This document shows positions 22,992-35,391 of a stretch of DNA of 64,000 nt, piece after piece. Both the position numbers and the translations under genes were made by a program. The stretch is from Clavaria fumosa (taxonomy: Eukaryota > Basidiomycota > Agaricomycetes > Agaricales > Clavariaceae): the NCBI GenBank assembly GCA_951802425.1, contig OX637797.1:2108001-2172000 (forward strand). The letters run 5' to 3'. The notes under the pieces were generated by a model, which was not told where the DNA came from, did not search any database, and saw only the letters and a list, made by a program, of their open reading frames with translations. How positions within the stretch are numbered: the first letter of the stretch is position 1; the number at the start of each line of letters is the position of its first letter.

Positions 22992-25694
22992 TCATATATG
23001 CATTTCATCGTCGTCTAGCTTGACCCCCTTCCGCCTCGCGTTCGCATACCTTCCTGCTGCCATCCCGTTGTCCTCTAGCTCGTCATCTGTCGTGATCTCT
23101 TGCGCCTCCTCGTCGTCTACCGCCTCTTCGTCGTCGTCCACGCCTCGTCGTAGTAACGCAGGCGGCACCCCAACACTCTCCCCACCATGGTACGTGAACC
23201 CTCGGAAGTTCTCCTGCACGCTCCGCGTCAGCGGAGTGCCTCCGCCAAAGTCCACACGCTTCTTCTTCGCGACGATCGGAAGGCCCTGGGTCTTCATCGC
23301 CGTCTTCTGGCCAGAAGAAGTAGGGGTCGCGGTCCCGTGACGACCGAACCCAGGCCGATTCGGTTCTTTGTCGCAGCCGAGAGGCCCATTCGGCGTGTGC
23401 AGATAGACAGAACCCGTCATCGACTTCAATGTCCAGTCCTCTGAGGGGTCTTCCTCATCCAGATCGAGCTCGGCCTCCGCGAATCCCACATCCCTGATAT
23501 CAGCAGAGGTGAACTCCGGATCAAAGTTCGACGTCGATTCGTCCGACTCGACTACAGGCTTGAAGGGCGGTGTCACTTGCTTCAGAGAGAGAGCAACCCA
23601 GTCAACGTTCTTGAAGAAAGGGTGCTCCTTCAGCTCCTCTGCATCGCGTTTCGCGCCTAGCCTATGTTTCGGGTTTCTGTTCAATAGCTAGGGCAATCTC
23701 CTCGTCAATTTGCGACGTTGGCAACGAGATTGGCAACCCATACCCCACGAACGAACTGTTTCCCGTCCTCGTTGATGACTCCCTTCGGGAATCTGATTTT
23801 CCCAAAGCAAATGTTCTTATACATCTGTTGAGTATCTTCTGCGTAAAATGGACTCCAACCACAGTACATCTCGAAGAGCAGCACGCCTAGTGACCAAAAA
23901 TCGACGAGTTTGGAATATCCATGCTCATCGAGAAGAACCTCAGGCGCAAGATACTCTGTGGTACCACAGAACGTTGTCGTCAGTTCACCTGGCCGGAGAT
24001 TTGCTTTGGACAATCCAAAATCACAGAGAGCGACGTGGCCAGTGGCATCGAGCAGAATATTTTCAGGTTTCAGATCTCTAGAACTTAACATGAGCAGGAG
24101 ATCGCGAAGGAGCCGTCGCTCTCACCTGTATACAATATCATATTTGTGAAGGTGCTCTAGTGCGAGGATCAGCTCCGCAATGTAGAACTTCGCTCTCTCT
24201 TCGGTAAACCTCGTCTCCTTCTGCAGATGCCAAAATAACTCCCCACCACTCTTGAAATCAGTTACCAGGTAGAGGTCAGTCTCAGTTTGGAAGCTGAACT
24301 TGAGACCGACAAGGAACGGTGACTCCATAGAACGTTGAAGTATCTTGCGTTCTCCTATGGTGTGGGCAACCTCTTTCTTTGCCACGATCTCCTTCTTGGA
24401 GAGAACCTTCATGGCATAGATACGCCTGGTATCTTTCTTACGTACTTGGAAGACCTTCCCGAAGGTTCCTCGGCCGATTAGCTTCAGGAACTCAAAGTCC
24501 CGAGGCGTCAATGCCCGTTTCGTCTGAATGATCAGAAGGAACCTTTGAGAGAAGGGCCGATCACGTGCTGATGCGAAACGCACCTTATTTCGCTCATAGG
24601 TGATCTGCACCCGCATCTCGCCAGTGACGACTTCATTGTCATATGGTTTAAGTCTGTTGGCGAGGGGTCAGGACCAGGCAGATCGAACAAGTGACAGAAG
24701 CGAGAAGGACGGGACATAAGTTCAAGGGACGCACTTATACCATTGATCGACCGTATGGTCATGGATCATAACAGGCTTAATTTGGACAGTGCCAAGGAAC
24801 TCGTGTGCTTCGGCTGCCCCATCGTAGACATTGAAAGAGATCACCGATTGCTCGGATGTCACGTCGCTGCATCAGGGTAAGCATGACAGCAAGCATGTAT
24901 GAACATGTTAGGACTTACAAGGTGACTTGATGCTTCCAGACGGGATTGTGGGCCGACATCGGACCGAATAGTGCCGCAGGAGTGGATGTGGACGGAGTAG
25001 ATTTGGACGATGGACCTGATGATGAGGATGCAGCGTCTGTAGTGCTCACGCCCCGTCTGGCGGCGATGGCACCCAAAGCAGAGAGAGCGCTGAAAGAGGA
25101 TTTTCGGGAAGGGGTGGGGCTTTTGTCTTTGGTCTCTTTGTCATCTTCGTATGTGGCCTCTCGACTGACGAACTCGTTCTGCTCGAATTGAACGCACACG
25201 TATGGACGGGCATTGACAGATCGAACGTTGAGGCTGCGAGCGGAGATAAGTTTGACGTGGATTTGGCCCTTGGCTGCTGGAGTAGAGTCGGAGTTGGAGG
25301 GTTGCGTGGCAGCAGGTGTGGTGGGGCCTGGGGCTAGCGCAGCGGGACGATCTGCAGTAGTTTTCCGAGGCGAGATGGGTGGCGGCCGCATTTGAAAATT
25401 GGGAGCATGCAAAGAAAGCTGTGTGGTGGGCAAACCCGCGGCAAAGCTTGGACCCCCAGGAGTGAGTGGAAGTGCAGTGGTAGGATCCGGAGAGCTATGA
25501 CCTGCAGAGAGAGAGAGCTGTAGCGAGGAGGTGCTGAGGAGGTGATGGTGGTAAGTTGGTGTTTGGGGACCAACGGGTGACGGGGGTAACATGGGCGGCA
25601 AATCGCTGAAAAAGGGATTTTCGCCGTCCTTGCCATTTGATCTTGCCTTTGGGGTAAGTTGATCGGTTGGTGTTGTGGGCCAAAACCTGAGCAT
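22992..25694 (-). CDS. SCH9: AGC protein kinase Sch9 with N-terminal C2 domain
   Basis: Six exons (25694-24919, 24866-24735, 24653-24584, 24523-24126, 24077-23744, 23687-22992) give about 801 residues. A Pro/Ser-rich N-terminus is followed by a C2 domain ([13 protein letters not shown]...NPVWKH...SFNVYDG) carrying a Ser-rich insertion. The kinase domain has the Gly loop [18 protein letters not shown] with the catalytic Lys, [20 protein letters not shown], and the activation loop [14 protein letters not shown] with the PDK1-site Thr. The tail holds an FXXFTY hydrophobic motif (FRGFTY), the TORC1 target site in yeast Sch9, then an acidic stretch. Sch9 acts downstream of TORC1 in nutrient and stress signalling. 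Length and domain order match the family. Confidence 0.93.
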
Positions 25695-25962
25695 GCTCGA
25701 ATTTAAGATTGAAGCATTCGAAAAAAGAAGAGGAAACTTGAAGATCGCCAGGGCGAACGAGCAAAAGAGGGGGGAATGTGGTTGTGGTTTGGTTGAAGTG
25801 GAGCAGAGCAGTGAGCAAGGGTGGGGGTGGCTTTTGGGGGGGGGGGGGGAATTACGGTTGATATAACCCAAGTCACAATTAGAAGAAGAGAAAAAAAAAA
25901 AGGGTCTCTTAATGTAAAATAAAATCGCTGGGGCCATCGACGTCGATAAGAAAATTTTACTG

Positions 25963-26562
25963 TTACAATGCTTCACTTTTTAGGGTGTCTGTACCACCAC
26001 CACCTTCCGACTGCGACAGTCGCAAGCGCTCTTGTATCCATCGCAAGCCACTCATAGTCAACCCCACCCCTAAGCCAAGCAAAATCGCTCGCCTCGAGGT
26101 CCTCATGGGCAAGCGTGCTGGCTCACGCGAGTCAGGAAACTCATTTGCCTCGAGGGTTTAACATGACAACTCACATACCAACGCAAAAACGCTGGCGGTC
26201 CCAGCGCCAGCGCCAATTTCTTTAATGTCCCCATATCCTGCGCGCTCCAGGCCTTCCTCAATTCCTACCCATCCCAACATCGTGAGGCCCAGCCGGGAAG
26301 CCTCCCAGCTCCCCATCTTGATCGCACCCAACATGACTCTATAGTTTTTCGTTTTATTGTACAGATACCATCCTCGCACCGTGCGTGGTGGTCGGTGTGC
26401 GTTTTCCGCGAGGAATCGAAGCGAGGATTTGCGCGCACCTCTCGTTATACCGAGACAGGCGCCAACAGTGATGCCACCGCCGATGAGAGCGATATATCGT
26501 GGAGGAATAGTGAGACGAATGGCATTATTGTGTTCCGCTGTATCGTCCGTCGGACTTGACAT
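25963..26562 (-). CDS. Small predicted mitochondrial-type membrane protein, function unknown
   Basis: Chosen start ATG 26562; the first exon ends after FAL near 26170 with a GTATGT donor, and a second exon reads PARLPMRTSRRAILLGLGVGLT and stops at 25963. There are two or three hydrophobic segments with glycine spacing (YIALIGGGITVGACLGITRG; LGLTMLGWVGIEEGL; AILLGLGVGLTMSG) and basic residues between them. This recalls Tim17/22-like inner-membrane proteins, but I see no diagnostic Tim17 motif, so the family is open. The frame also runs upstream of 26562, but the ATG gives a better N-terminus. It is 268 bp upstream of SCH9 on the same strand. Confidence 0.55.
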
Positions 26563-26717
26563 AACCGACGAGCATTCCTGCTGTCCGCAATTCGCCAGTT
26601 TGACCCTAACCTTATTACAAGTGTTAAGGTGGGTGGTGTGCAAGAGATTCTCGCAGCCTTCCTTGCTGGACGGGATCTCCGACACGAAAGTGAAAGGCTT
26701 GACGCTAACGATTCTTT

Positions 26718-26984
26718 GTGACTTCCATCTCTGACGGGCTGCCCCTCTCGTCAAATGCGATGCCGTACGATGTCGTAATCCTAGTCGACCTAGGTTTCCT
26801 CCTCACTAACACAGATTCTAACACGCCTCCTCATCCTCAAACGTCTTCTCGACAAATTGCTCTGCTTTCCAGCAGTCCATTTTTGTCAGAGAATGGATTC
26901 GGAATCATTGAGTCACTCTCCTCTTGCGCGAGGTTTCCATTGACAAAGCTATCCGTCAGAAACACACATGGAAACATGCGCTGA
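26718..26984 (+). other. Short open frame at the edge of the transposon island, possibly a gene stub
   Basis: A plus-strand frame (internal ATG at about 26760, MPYDVVILVDLGFLLTNTD) runs for some 75 codons divergently from the gene at 26562 and stops at 26984. It has no family I recognise. Its first 20 residues look protein-like (hydrophobic strand, then acidic turn). Downstream sequence becomes A/T-rich and without good codon pattern, where the repeat island begins. It may be the 5' end of a gene broken by insertions, or just a chance frame. Confidence 0.25.
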
Positions 26985-28029
26985 GATACTCAAGGAGACA
27001 ACCCTTGCGAGCCATGATATTGCCCTCCCGGTGCACTGAATTCAAAGAGAAGAAGTGCAGGAAGGACGTGAGTATCATTTCGCGCAGATCACGAATCACC
27101 ACTGTTGGAATGAAACTCGTCGGAGTCCGAGGGTTTGAGATACTCAATCTTGTCTTCAAGCAAGATTCTTGGAAGCAGGAAACATGGGATGATTAGGCAA
27201 TCACCAAAAGTAGCCATACTGGCTCTTTCTCTATGTGTTTACAGAGCTCCATATAAACACTATACAGGCCAGCTGGCTCCAGTCCTGAGAGCCCTTGATC
27301 TCCAACCTAAACACATCATGGGTAGCTCCTGCTCACCACAGCCTAACCAGCCCATCTCAGGACTGCAAAAAATCTAGCAGCAGCAGATCTCACTCCCCAG
27401 CCTGGCCAGGGCCCATGCCAACTCAATGACTCATGAACAGGCCCACTGACCCTGGCCACAGCAGGTGGAATGAGCACAGCCCAACCCCTGCATGACAGCC
27501 AAATGCAACAGTGAAAATGCCTGAGAAAGGATGAGTGAGGATGAGTGAGAGCACACAAAGTGTCTCTATTAGACATTCAAACCCATGTGCTGCCCAGTTT
27601 CCTCTTGTAGTTTATCCATTCCTTATCTGCTCCTGCCACATGCACTTTCCTTTTTCTTCCACTAGAACCATTAGCACTGTCATAGTTAGCTTACCCCCCT
27701 TGTACTTGTTCACTGCCACTCACATTGCACCAGTATATAGTCTACCTTCATTGCACACTATACTCCCAATGTGTCTGTTAGGGCCTGTCCCATCTCATAA
27801 ATACATGTAGTTCTGAAGGTTGATTTGCTGGTGACCATGATGAAGTGAGCACTTTGCCCCTGCTTCTACTCACTCTCGGACTTGCTACAGAACAGGCAGC
27901 ACTATAATGTGCTGCCCTTTCATTTAGCCTTCTTATTCTCTACATTATCTATGCATGTTGATTACCTGTAGATAGTACTTATACCTGCCTTGGACAGTAG
28001 AAAGGAGTTCACACATCATTGCACTAGGC
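26985..28029. other. Non-coding, CpG-poor flank of the transposon island
   Basis: No gene seen. CG dinucleotides become rare from about 27200, in contrast to the gene block to the left. Most likely decayed transposon sequence. A 13-bp stretch at its end recurs near 28753 (see the foldback element). Confidence 0.5.
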
Positions 28030-28677
28030 CATCAGGAAAAGGGGAAATTACTGAATCTGCCTTAGACAGACTTAAACTTTTCATTAAGACAGATTAAGAC
28101 AATTAAGATAGATTCATAATTTGGATAGTCTTAATCTAAGACCAATCACTTAATCTTGACTTAATTATGCTTCAAAGTCACAGTGCAGTGAATTGAAGCA
28201 TACCATTTAAGAGACAGCCTGACTTGGTACAATTTGCATTGTACACATTGACAGTAAAATTTACATCTGGGTGTCAGGACTCAGGAGCACTTACAAAATC
28301 TGCCCTAGGGAGACTAAGGCCATAAGGTGATTAAGTCACTGTGACTCACTGATTATGTAAGAGTTGGCATAAATTTTGTAAATTGTGACTTTGTTACTTT
28401 ATGGCCTTAGTCTCCTTAGGGCAGATTTTGTAAGTGCTCTTGACAGTCAGAGGTAAGTTTTACTGTCAATGTGTACAATACAAATTGTACCAAGTCAGGC
28501 TGTCTCTTAAATGGTATGTTTCAATTTGCTGAGCTGTGACTTTGAAGCATAATTAAGTCAAGATTAAGTGATTGGTCTTAGATTAAGACTATCCAAATTA
28601 TGAATCTGTCTTAATTGTCTTAATGAAAAGTTTAAGTCTGCCTAAGGCAGATTCAGTAATTTCCCCTTTTCCTGATG
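28030..28677. mobile_element. 648-bp foldback (palindromic) element, MITE-like
   Basis: Two long arms, about 28030-28327 and 28398-28677, are near-perfect reverse complements, outer ends CATCAGGAAAAGGGG and CCCCTTTTCCTGATG. The loop is about 70 bp. It has no coding capacity, so it would be non-autonomous. CTA lies just outside both ends (left one separated by GGC), and the sequence made by deleting the element and one CTA occurs intact about 75 bp to the right (28753-28781), which acts as a model of the empty site. A 3-bp duplication would suit a PIF/Harbinger-like mobiliser, but the TIR is not diagnostic. Confidence 0.75.
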
Positions 28678-28741
28678 CTACTGCATGAACTCCAGGTTTG
28701 TACCTACAGTTTACCTTATCCTCCTTATCCTACTCTAACTA

Positions 28742-29510
28742 ATGATTACATGCATCATTGCACTACTGCATGAACTCCAGGTGCACCTGCACTGCTGTGA
28801 GATTATGAGACCCAGCAATGGACAGCTGGACTTGGCCACTATGGATGCTTTTAGATTCCCCAAGCTAAATGGTCAAAACTATGCTAACTGGTCTGTACAC
28901 ATGAAGTCTGTTTTACAGGCAAAATATCTGTGGTTAGTTGTAATGGGCACTGAGACCTGCCCAGAGAGGCCAGCTGATCTATCACTGGAATCTGCACTGA
29001 GTGATGATAATTGCACAAGACTTCATGAATACCTTGACTGGGTGACTCACAATGGTGCCACGCAGGGCTTGATGTGCAGCACAATGGACAAGATGCAGTG
29101 GCCACACATTACCTGCTGTGAGACATCAAAAGAGATGTGGGATGTATGGAAACAGGTTCACCAGATGAACCAACAATTGATAAACATACACTACTTCTTT
29201 GAGGAACTCTACACATGAAGATATGTTGATGGGGCACTGATGGCCAACCACATTGCCACCATCCTCCACATCTGAGACCACATAATTCAAGCTGGAAAAG
29301 CAATCGCTGACCTCCACATCACCTGTGCAATGATATTGTCCCTGCCAAAGATGTCATCCTGGGAGATGATTAAGATACAGCTCTTTGACATTAAAGTTCT
29401 CACCTCCAACATCATAAGCATGAAGCTCCAGACTGAGGCAAATCAGCACATCCACAAGAAGCCTGGTGGGGGCCAGACTGCACTTCAGACATCAATGAAG
29501 TCCAAGAAAG
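28742..29510 (+). pseudogene. Ty1/copia gag remnant, first part (split by element A)
   Basis: After a start codon near 28806 the frame reads FPKLNGQNYANWSVHMKSVL, then KYLWLVVMG and MWDVWKQVHQM, the gag pattern of copia elements (UBN2-type region). It stops at 29216-29218, but readable gag-like sequence goes on in broken frames to 29510, where element A is inserted. The continuation is at 35392. The stops mean this copy is dead. Confidence 0.7.
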
Positions 29511-29815
29511 TGTCAGACTTAGTCTCACGGTTCACACAACTTAACGTAAGGTCGATGATGACGATACTAACATAAGGGGAAAAGGGTACAAGTAAGAAAG
29601 CGACGTAGTATATATAGCGAGCGGTTCGGGAGTTGCCGGCGTTCCCACGCTCGGACCCCGTGCGTCACGTGATGCGTCCAGGCCCGGGTCACGTGATTTT
29701 CCCATTATGTAAGCCACCACCCGTTCGGGTCACGTGACTCGTCCGCAAACTTCCTGCAACTCTTTTGCGATCCTTTCTTGGCCTTTCCAACCTGCTTATG
29801 TAAGCGATCCTGACA
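29511..29815 (-). repeat. 3' LTR of element A
   Basis: 305 bp, same family as the LTRs of element D. A polypurine tract lies just inside (plus-strand ACCCCCCTCTTAAGG, from about 29818). Confidence 0.9.
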
Positions 29816-29826
29816 TCACCCCCCTC

Positions 29827-32800
29827 TTAAGGCTGGGCGTCTCGACCTGCCAACTTCGCCTTGTCAGGGTATTGCTGGAAGAAGTCCCGGAGCAACAGTG
29901 CAACGTTAGTGAGGTTGCGACGAGGTTCCCAGGTGTTCTCCTCTGCAGGGTATCCTAACCACTTCACCAAATACTTCACTCCCCGTCCAACCTTCTTGAC
30001 ATCAAGAATTTCCTCCACCTCATACTCCAAGTGGTCATCGTCAATCGTGGGGGGTGGGGGTGGAGGCAAGTTCTGGGAAGGGAAAGAGGGAGCAATATAC
30101 AGGGTGAGTAGCAACTCATTGAAAACCCGGTGAATGCGCCATGCTCGGGGGAGCTTGAGTCGGTATGCTGCTGGTCCAACCTTCTCTTCGATGGTGAAGG
30201 GTCCAGCCCGCTTGTTGTCAAGCTTCTTGGATGGTCGATCCATTTTCAGGTTCCGGGTATCCAGCCAGACTAAGTCCCCCTTTGAGTATTCACGACTCGG
30301 GTGCTTTCCTTTATCATAGCTAGCCTTCATCGCATCTGCCGCCTTCCCCATTGCATCCCTGGCTGCTCTTCGGGATTCCGTGAGCTTGGCCATCCACTCG
30401 TCTGCTGCAGGGTTCACTTCAGAGGGTGGCCGGATACCACCATTCCAAGGGTGCCGGCCATACTCCAGATAGAAAGGTGTGAATCCAGTGGCTGAGTGCT
30501 CACAGTTATTGAGCGCGAATTCGGCTGTGGATAGCCACTCTGCCCAATCATCCTGCAGATGGTCAACATAGGCCCGGAGATACACTTCAACCTCCTGATT
30601 GACCCGCTCTGTCTGTCCATCTGTTTGTGGGTGGAAGGCAGTGCTCGGGTTCGCCTTAACTCCAATCATCCCATAAAACTCCCTCATGAATCTGGACACA
30701 AATTGGGTTCCCCGGTCACTCACAACTTTCTGCGGGACTCCATGGTTGCGGAAGACCCGGTCTCGAAGGATCCGAGCAGCACCAAGTCCCGTGAGGTCAA
30801 GGCCAATAGCTTCAATGAGAGTTCATTTCATAAACTTGTCGACAATGACAAGGATCGCGTTGTGACCACGTGAGAGGGGGAAAGGTCCAACAATGTCCCA
30901 AGAGATGACTGCCCAGGGGCTCTCAGGGACAGGGTGTGGATGGAGCGGAGCCGCGCGCCTGGTACGATCAGGCTTGATTTGTTGGCATGTCTCACATCCA
31001 CCTGCATACCGATTGGAATCCTTCACCATGCCCACCCACCAATAGGACCTCAGCAGAGCCGCCCTCAGTTTCCGTGGACCAGGGTGTCCTGCGATGGGGA
31101 GGTCATGCTCAAAGGTGAGCACTGCCTCACGTGCTTCTGGGGGCACCCAAGTGATTTCTGCCTTCCGCCAGAGTCCCATCCGATCTCTCGTCCACTCATC
31201 ATCAAGCTCCTCCGGCTTCTGCACATATACCGCACTGTTTTTCTGGAGTAGCGTCTCCATCTCCGATGTGAATGATGTGCAGGTCTCAGCCTCTGGGAAG
31301 ACCTGTACTGGTGCATCCTCCTCCACCATCTCTCCATAGTCTGGCCTCCGTGAGAGTGCATCTGCTTTCGTGTTTGACTTCCCAGTACGGTACTTGATCT
31401 CGAAGTCAAAGCACTGGAGCTCTCCAACCCAACGGACCTGCCTCGGTTTCAACTTCTGGGGCTTCCGGAAGTACTGGAGGTTAGCATGGTCTGTCCAGAT
31501 TTCGATAGTCTCTTCCACCCCAATCAGGTAAGCCCGCCACTCGCGTAGTGCCCGGATTACAGCCAGGAACTCCTTGTTGTACACATCGTAATTCTTCTCA
31601 GCTGCAGTGAGGGCTTTGGAGATGTAGTCTACAACTCTCCAAGTCCCATCCACCTGCTGCTGTGAGAGAACTCCTCCAGTCGCCAAGTTGCTCGCATCTG
31701 TTTCTACCTTCCATCTCCCTTTGTCTTGTGGTAGAGCCAAGACCGGGGCTGATACTAGTGCCAGGCGGAGATCTTGGAAGGCTGCTTCCTCCTCCTCCTC
31801 CCATCTCCACGGGACTTTCCCTGTCAGCCGGAAGAGTGGTTTTGCCCGGGCAGAGAGATTTGGGATGTGCCGGCGGAGGTAGTTCAGCATCCCGTTGAAT
31901 CTTTGTACCTCTTTCACATTTTTCGGTCTGGGCCAGTTACGGATCGCCGCGCCTTTAGCTGGGTCATGCTCTAGACGGTTGTGGGAGATCTTCATCCCCA
32001 GGAAGAAAACCTCACTCTTCTCGAACTCGCACTTGCTGAGTCTGAGACACAGGCCATTCTCCCCAAACTTCTTCAAGACCCGATCCATCCAATACCGATG
32101 TGTAGCCAAATCCTCTGCAAACACTATAACATCATCGACATAGGCTCGGACATGCCCCCCTGCAATCTCTTCTCTCAACACATGGTTCATGAAGCGCTGG
32201 AAGGTTGCAGGCGCATTCTGCAGCCCAAACCACATAACTGCCGGTTCGAAGAGTCCACGGGGCGTTAGGAAAGCACAGCGGTGCTGATGTTCTGGCCAGA
32301 CCTGCATCGATGGGAAACCTCCCTTCGCATCAATCTTGGAATAGATGGTCGCCCCCTTTAACACATCCACAGTGTCTCGTATGAGGGGGAGGGGGTACTT
32401 GTCTTTGATTAGATACGAGTTCAGCCTAGAGTAATCGATAATCGGCCGCAGCTTGTCCTTCTCACGTTTGAAGAAGAAGGGGCTCGCGTACGGGGACTTC
32501 GAAGGTCGGATTCGTCCAGAAGCTAGCTGCTCATCCACCCAGCGATTCATTTCCACCATCTCTTCTCGCGTCAGAGAGTATAGCTTAGAGGAGAGGTGTC
32601 CAGGGTCTGTTTTAAACTCGATTTTGATATCAAAGTCAGGGCGGGAGCGGGGGAGCTCATCCCACTTTGCTTCACTAAAAACCAAAGGGTAGCGGCTGGG
32701 CCAATCAGGGGTAGGGCCAGTGTTGGGAAAACGGGTGTCCGGGATACTGGCCGAGGCCAGGGTACTCGCTTTTGGTGGACCTGAGGGTCGAACAGGGGAC

Positions 32801-33450
32801 CGGTGGCTGTGTGGGGAGGAGGCACAGGAGTTGGGGCAGCGGGTGAGCCTTACTTCAGCTTTCACCCAGTCAATCTCTGGATTATGACGCTTTAGCCAAT
32901 CATGCCCAAGGATCGCCGTGTGGGACTGAGTCTTCCCTAGCAGGAAGTGGATCCGCTCCTGGTGGTCGCCAACCGTCACAAGCAGCTCCATCCCATACTG
33001 GATCTTACCATCTCTGTTCTGTGTTCCATCCACATTATACATGGTGATTGGATTCAGCAAGGGAGATGGTTCCAATCCCACTTTTTTCGCCCACTCCAAG
33101 TCCATAAAGCAGTTGGTGCAGCCTGAGTCGACAAGGGCTTTCGTAGTTGCCCCTTTGCCAGTGCTGAGAGCCTCCAGGTGCACCTGGATGGAGAGCTCTC
33201 GGGGCATACGCAATAGGGTGTCCTTCAGCACCTCTGCAAGGTGCTTTGTTGGCTCCACTTGGCTGCTAGTCCCCTTTTCTCTTTTCGGTATTTCACTTTT
33301 AGCGGTTTCCGTTTCCGCTTTGTCCTTCACCTCAGCCCCAATCCGGGTGTGTCTCCGCTGCAAGATAGTGTATTTTGGGATACTAGCTGCGGGTACAGGG
33401 ACGGGAGGGGGGCTGGGATATCTACTCCTGAGACTCCAGTTCGGACTCAC
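29827..33450 (-). pseudogene. pol of element A, interrupted in the integrase
   Basis: The frame runs from about 33450 to a TGA at 30825-30823, giving 875 residues with protease (VDSGCTNCFMD), reverse transcriptase (YVDDVIVFAED), RNase H (ETDASNLATGG) and the zinc-binding start of integrase. The break lies in VDKF: where element D has ACG AAA CGA, this copy has ATG AAA TGA, two C-to-T changes at CpG sites. The same frame resumes from about 30723 to 29827 with the rest of integrase and a chromodomain. No other break is evident. Confidence 0.88.
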
Positions 33451-34433
33451 TGGGCCTCATCTCCAAAATCCGGCTCTTCAACAGGAGCCTTCTTCTCTCT
33501 CTCGAGCAAATCCAGGCGGTCTCGGAGCAGTGCAATCTCGTTCTCATAGTCCTCTGCACTACGTGCCTGGCTTTCCACGGCGCGGATCTGCGGACGTGTG
33601 TCCTGGAGCTGGCAATCTCTCACCATGTGACCAGCTTGGCCACATCGGAAGCAGGTGCGCAACACTCCAGGGGCACGGGCACGATCCACCACCATGGCAT
33701 CACCGGCATTGGTGGGACGCGGCATGGTGGGAGGGGCAGGGGTGCGGGCCAGAGGCTGGGCCAGGAAGGGACGGGGGGCTGGGGCGAAGCGGGTTTGTTG
33801 AGGGAGGGGGCGGCTGGTTGCGGGCAGAGCAGGACGCACAGAGTTCTGTTGTGCGATGACTCCGTCGAGGCGATGCTGCTGAGCGTCTAGCTTTTCAGCA
33901 AGTGCCTTCCACTGCACGTAGGTCTCTGGCATTGGCGAAACACCATAGACCTTTCCCACTAGCCTCCTGCTCAGATTCGACTCCAGCCAATGGACCAGGA
34001 TGTCCGAATTGGCCACTTCTGTCATCCCCGCTCTTCGGAACATTGTTTCGAACTTTGCGAAGAACTCAGGTGCCGTCATGACACCTTGTTTCAACTTCAC
34101 AATATCTGCGAGGGCAGTCGCATGGTCGTTCGGGTCATCGAATGCTTGCTTCATCTCTTCCACAAATTCTGCCCAGGTTCCAACCTTGTTGTTACCCAGG
34201 ATTTCCTCTCCCTTCACATTTGCCCATTCTGCGGCAAACCCCTTGCCAGTAATTTTGCTGAGGGTGTAGAGGACCTTTGCCAGGTCCGTGGCATAGATTA
34301 TCGGATTTGCCATAAACAGGAGGCGGAGCGACCGGAGGAATGTACGGAAATTTCTTTTTTGCCCATTGAATGGGGCGACGACTAAATCCAGCCTCGTGGC
34401 ATGGACTTCAGGCGGGGCGACGTGGTCAGCCAT
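33447..34433 (-). CDS. gag of element A
   Basis: About 328 residues from ATG 34433. Capsid-like helical region, then a Pro-rich linker and one CCHC zinc knuckle (CFRCGQAGHMVRDC), then a coiled-coil-like tail. The frame is intact. Compared with element D it lacks about five residues next to the zinc knuckle. It overlaps pol as in element D. Confidence 0.85.
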   Translation of the reverse strand: MADHVAPPEVHATRLDLVVAPFNGQKRNFRTFLRSLRLLFMANPIIYATDLAKVLYTLSKITGKGFAAEWANVKGEEILGNNKVGTWAEFVEEMKQAFDDPNDHATALADIVKLKQGVMTAPEFFAKFETMFRRAGMTEVANSDILVHWLESNLSRRLVGKVYGVSPMPETYVQWKALAEKLDAQQHRLDGVIAQQNSVRPALPATSRPLPQQTRFAPAPRPFLAQPLARTPAPPTMPRPTNAGDAMVVDRARAPGVLRTCFRCGQAGHMVRDCQLQDTRPQIRAVESQARSAEDYENEIALLRDRLDLLEREKKAPVEEPDFGDEAQ

Positions 34434-35086
34434 CACAGACCCTGGTGGTGGTGATGGGGTTTCGGGGACGTCGGTAACAGGGGAATCGGGGGGGAGCTGG
34501 GCTCGACCCGGTCTCGGACGCAGACGCTGTAAATAGAATTCCGGGCCTTGGGCACTCAGGATTTCTTCGATCTCTTAGCAGTCCTGTCCTCTCAGGCTGC
34601 TCTCTATGTATCTAGGTACTTATAGAACTCTTATTCTATAAAACTTGTTGCTAGCGTGGGGCCCAAATGGTGTCCCAGGTGGTCACTCCACAACTCCTAG
34701 TGAGTTGCCCGTGTGCCCTTCTGACAATGGTCACAGAGCAAGGGCCCTGTCCACTGGACCAGGAAACTACAGAAAAACTATGTATAGGGCCTTTCCGTGC
34801 CCTGTACACTACACGATTCACTGGTACGTAGCTGTAAAGCAAAGTTCCGGGCCTTTGGCACTCGGTGTCTCTTGGGGAGGGTCACAGTAGACTTCCTCTG
34901 GGTCTGGTCACGTGTATCTACACACAGTAAAAATTTCACACAGTTCTGTTGCACACCGTGGGCAGGGTAAAGAGAAAGAGGATGAGGGGGATAAGCTGTC
35001 ACAGAGTGTGACAGTTTGAGATAGGGGTCCAGGCTAGCCGGGTTAGGACACGGGGCTAGGGCAGACAGGGGTTGATGTTAGTATTG

Positions 35087-35391
35087 TGTCAGACTTAGTC
35101 TCACGGTTCACACAACTTAACGTAAGGTCGATGATGACGATACTAACATAAGGGGAAAAGGGTACAAGTAAGAAAGCGACGTAGTATATATAGCGAGCGG
35201 TTCGGGAGTTGCCGGCGTTCCCACGCTCGGACCCCGTGCGTCACGTGATGCGTCCAGGCCCGGGTCACGTGATTTCCCCATTATGTAAGCCACCACCCGT
35301 TCGGGTCACATGACTCGTCCGCAAACTTCCTGCAACTCTTTTGCGATCCTTTCTTGGCCTTTCCAACCTGCTTATGTAAGCGATCCTGACA
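35087..35391 (-). repeat. 5' LTR of element A
   Basis: 305 bp. The primer-site region inside it (about 35075-35084) can pair with an LTR segment, as described for element D. Confidence 0.9.

Larger units (their letters stand above)
29511..35391 (-). mobile_element. Ty3/gypsy chromovirus A, complete but inactivated, inserted in the copia remnant
   Basis: LTRs of 305 bp at both ends (29511-29815 and 35087-35391), ending TGTCAG...CTGACA, flanked by the 5-bp duplication GAAAG (29506-29510 and 35392-35396). The interior on the minus strand has leader, gag and pol, close to identical to element D. The LTRs differ at about two sites by eye. Pol is broken by a nonsense codon in the integrase. Confidence 0.93.

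Noticed and set aside
19036..26562. Possible secondary-metabolite or defence gene cluster
   Set aside because: Neighbouring genes belong to unrelated housekeeping roles (fatty acid oxidation, Fe-S protein, signalling kinase); no synthase, transporter or defence domain was found.
33041..33859. Long open frames antisense to gag and pol (also 43034-44119 and 49067-49900)
   Set aside because: They mirror the coding strand of the retroelements in each copy and show no features of their own.
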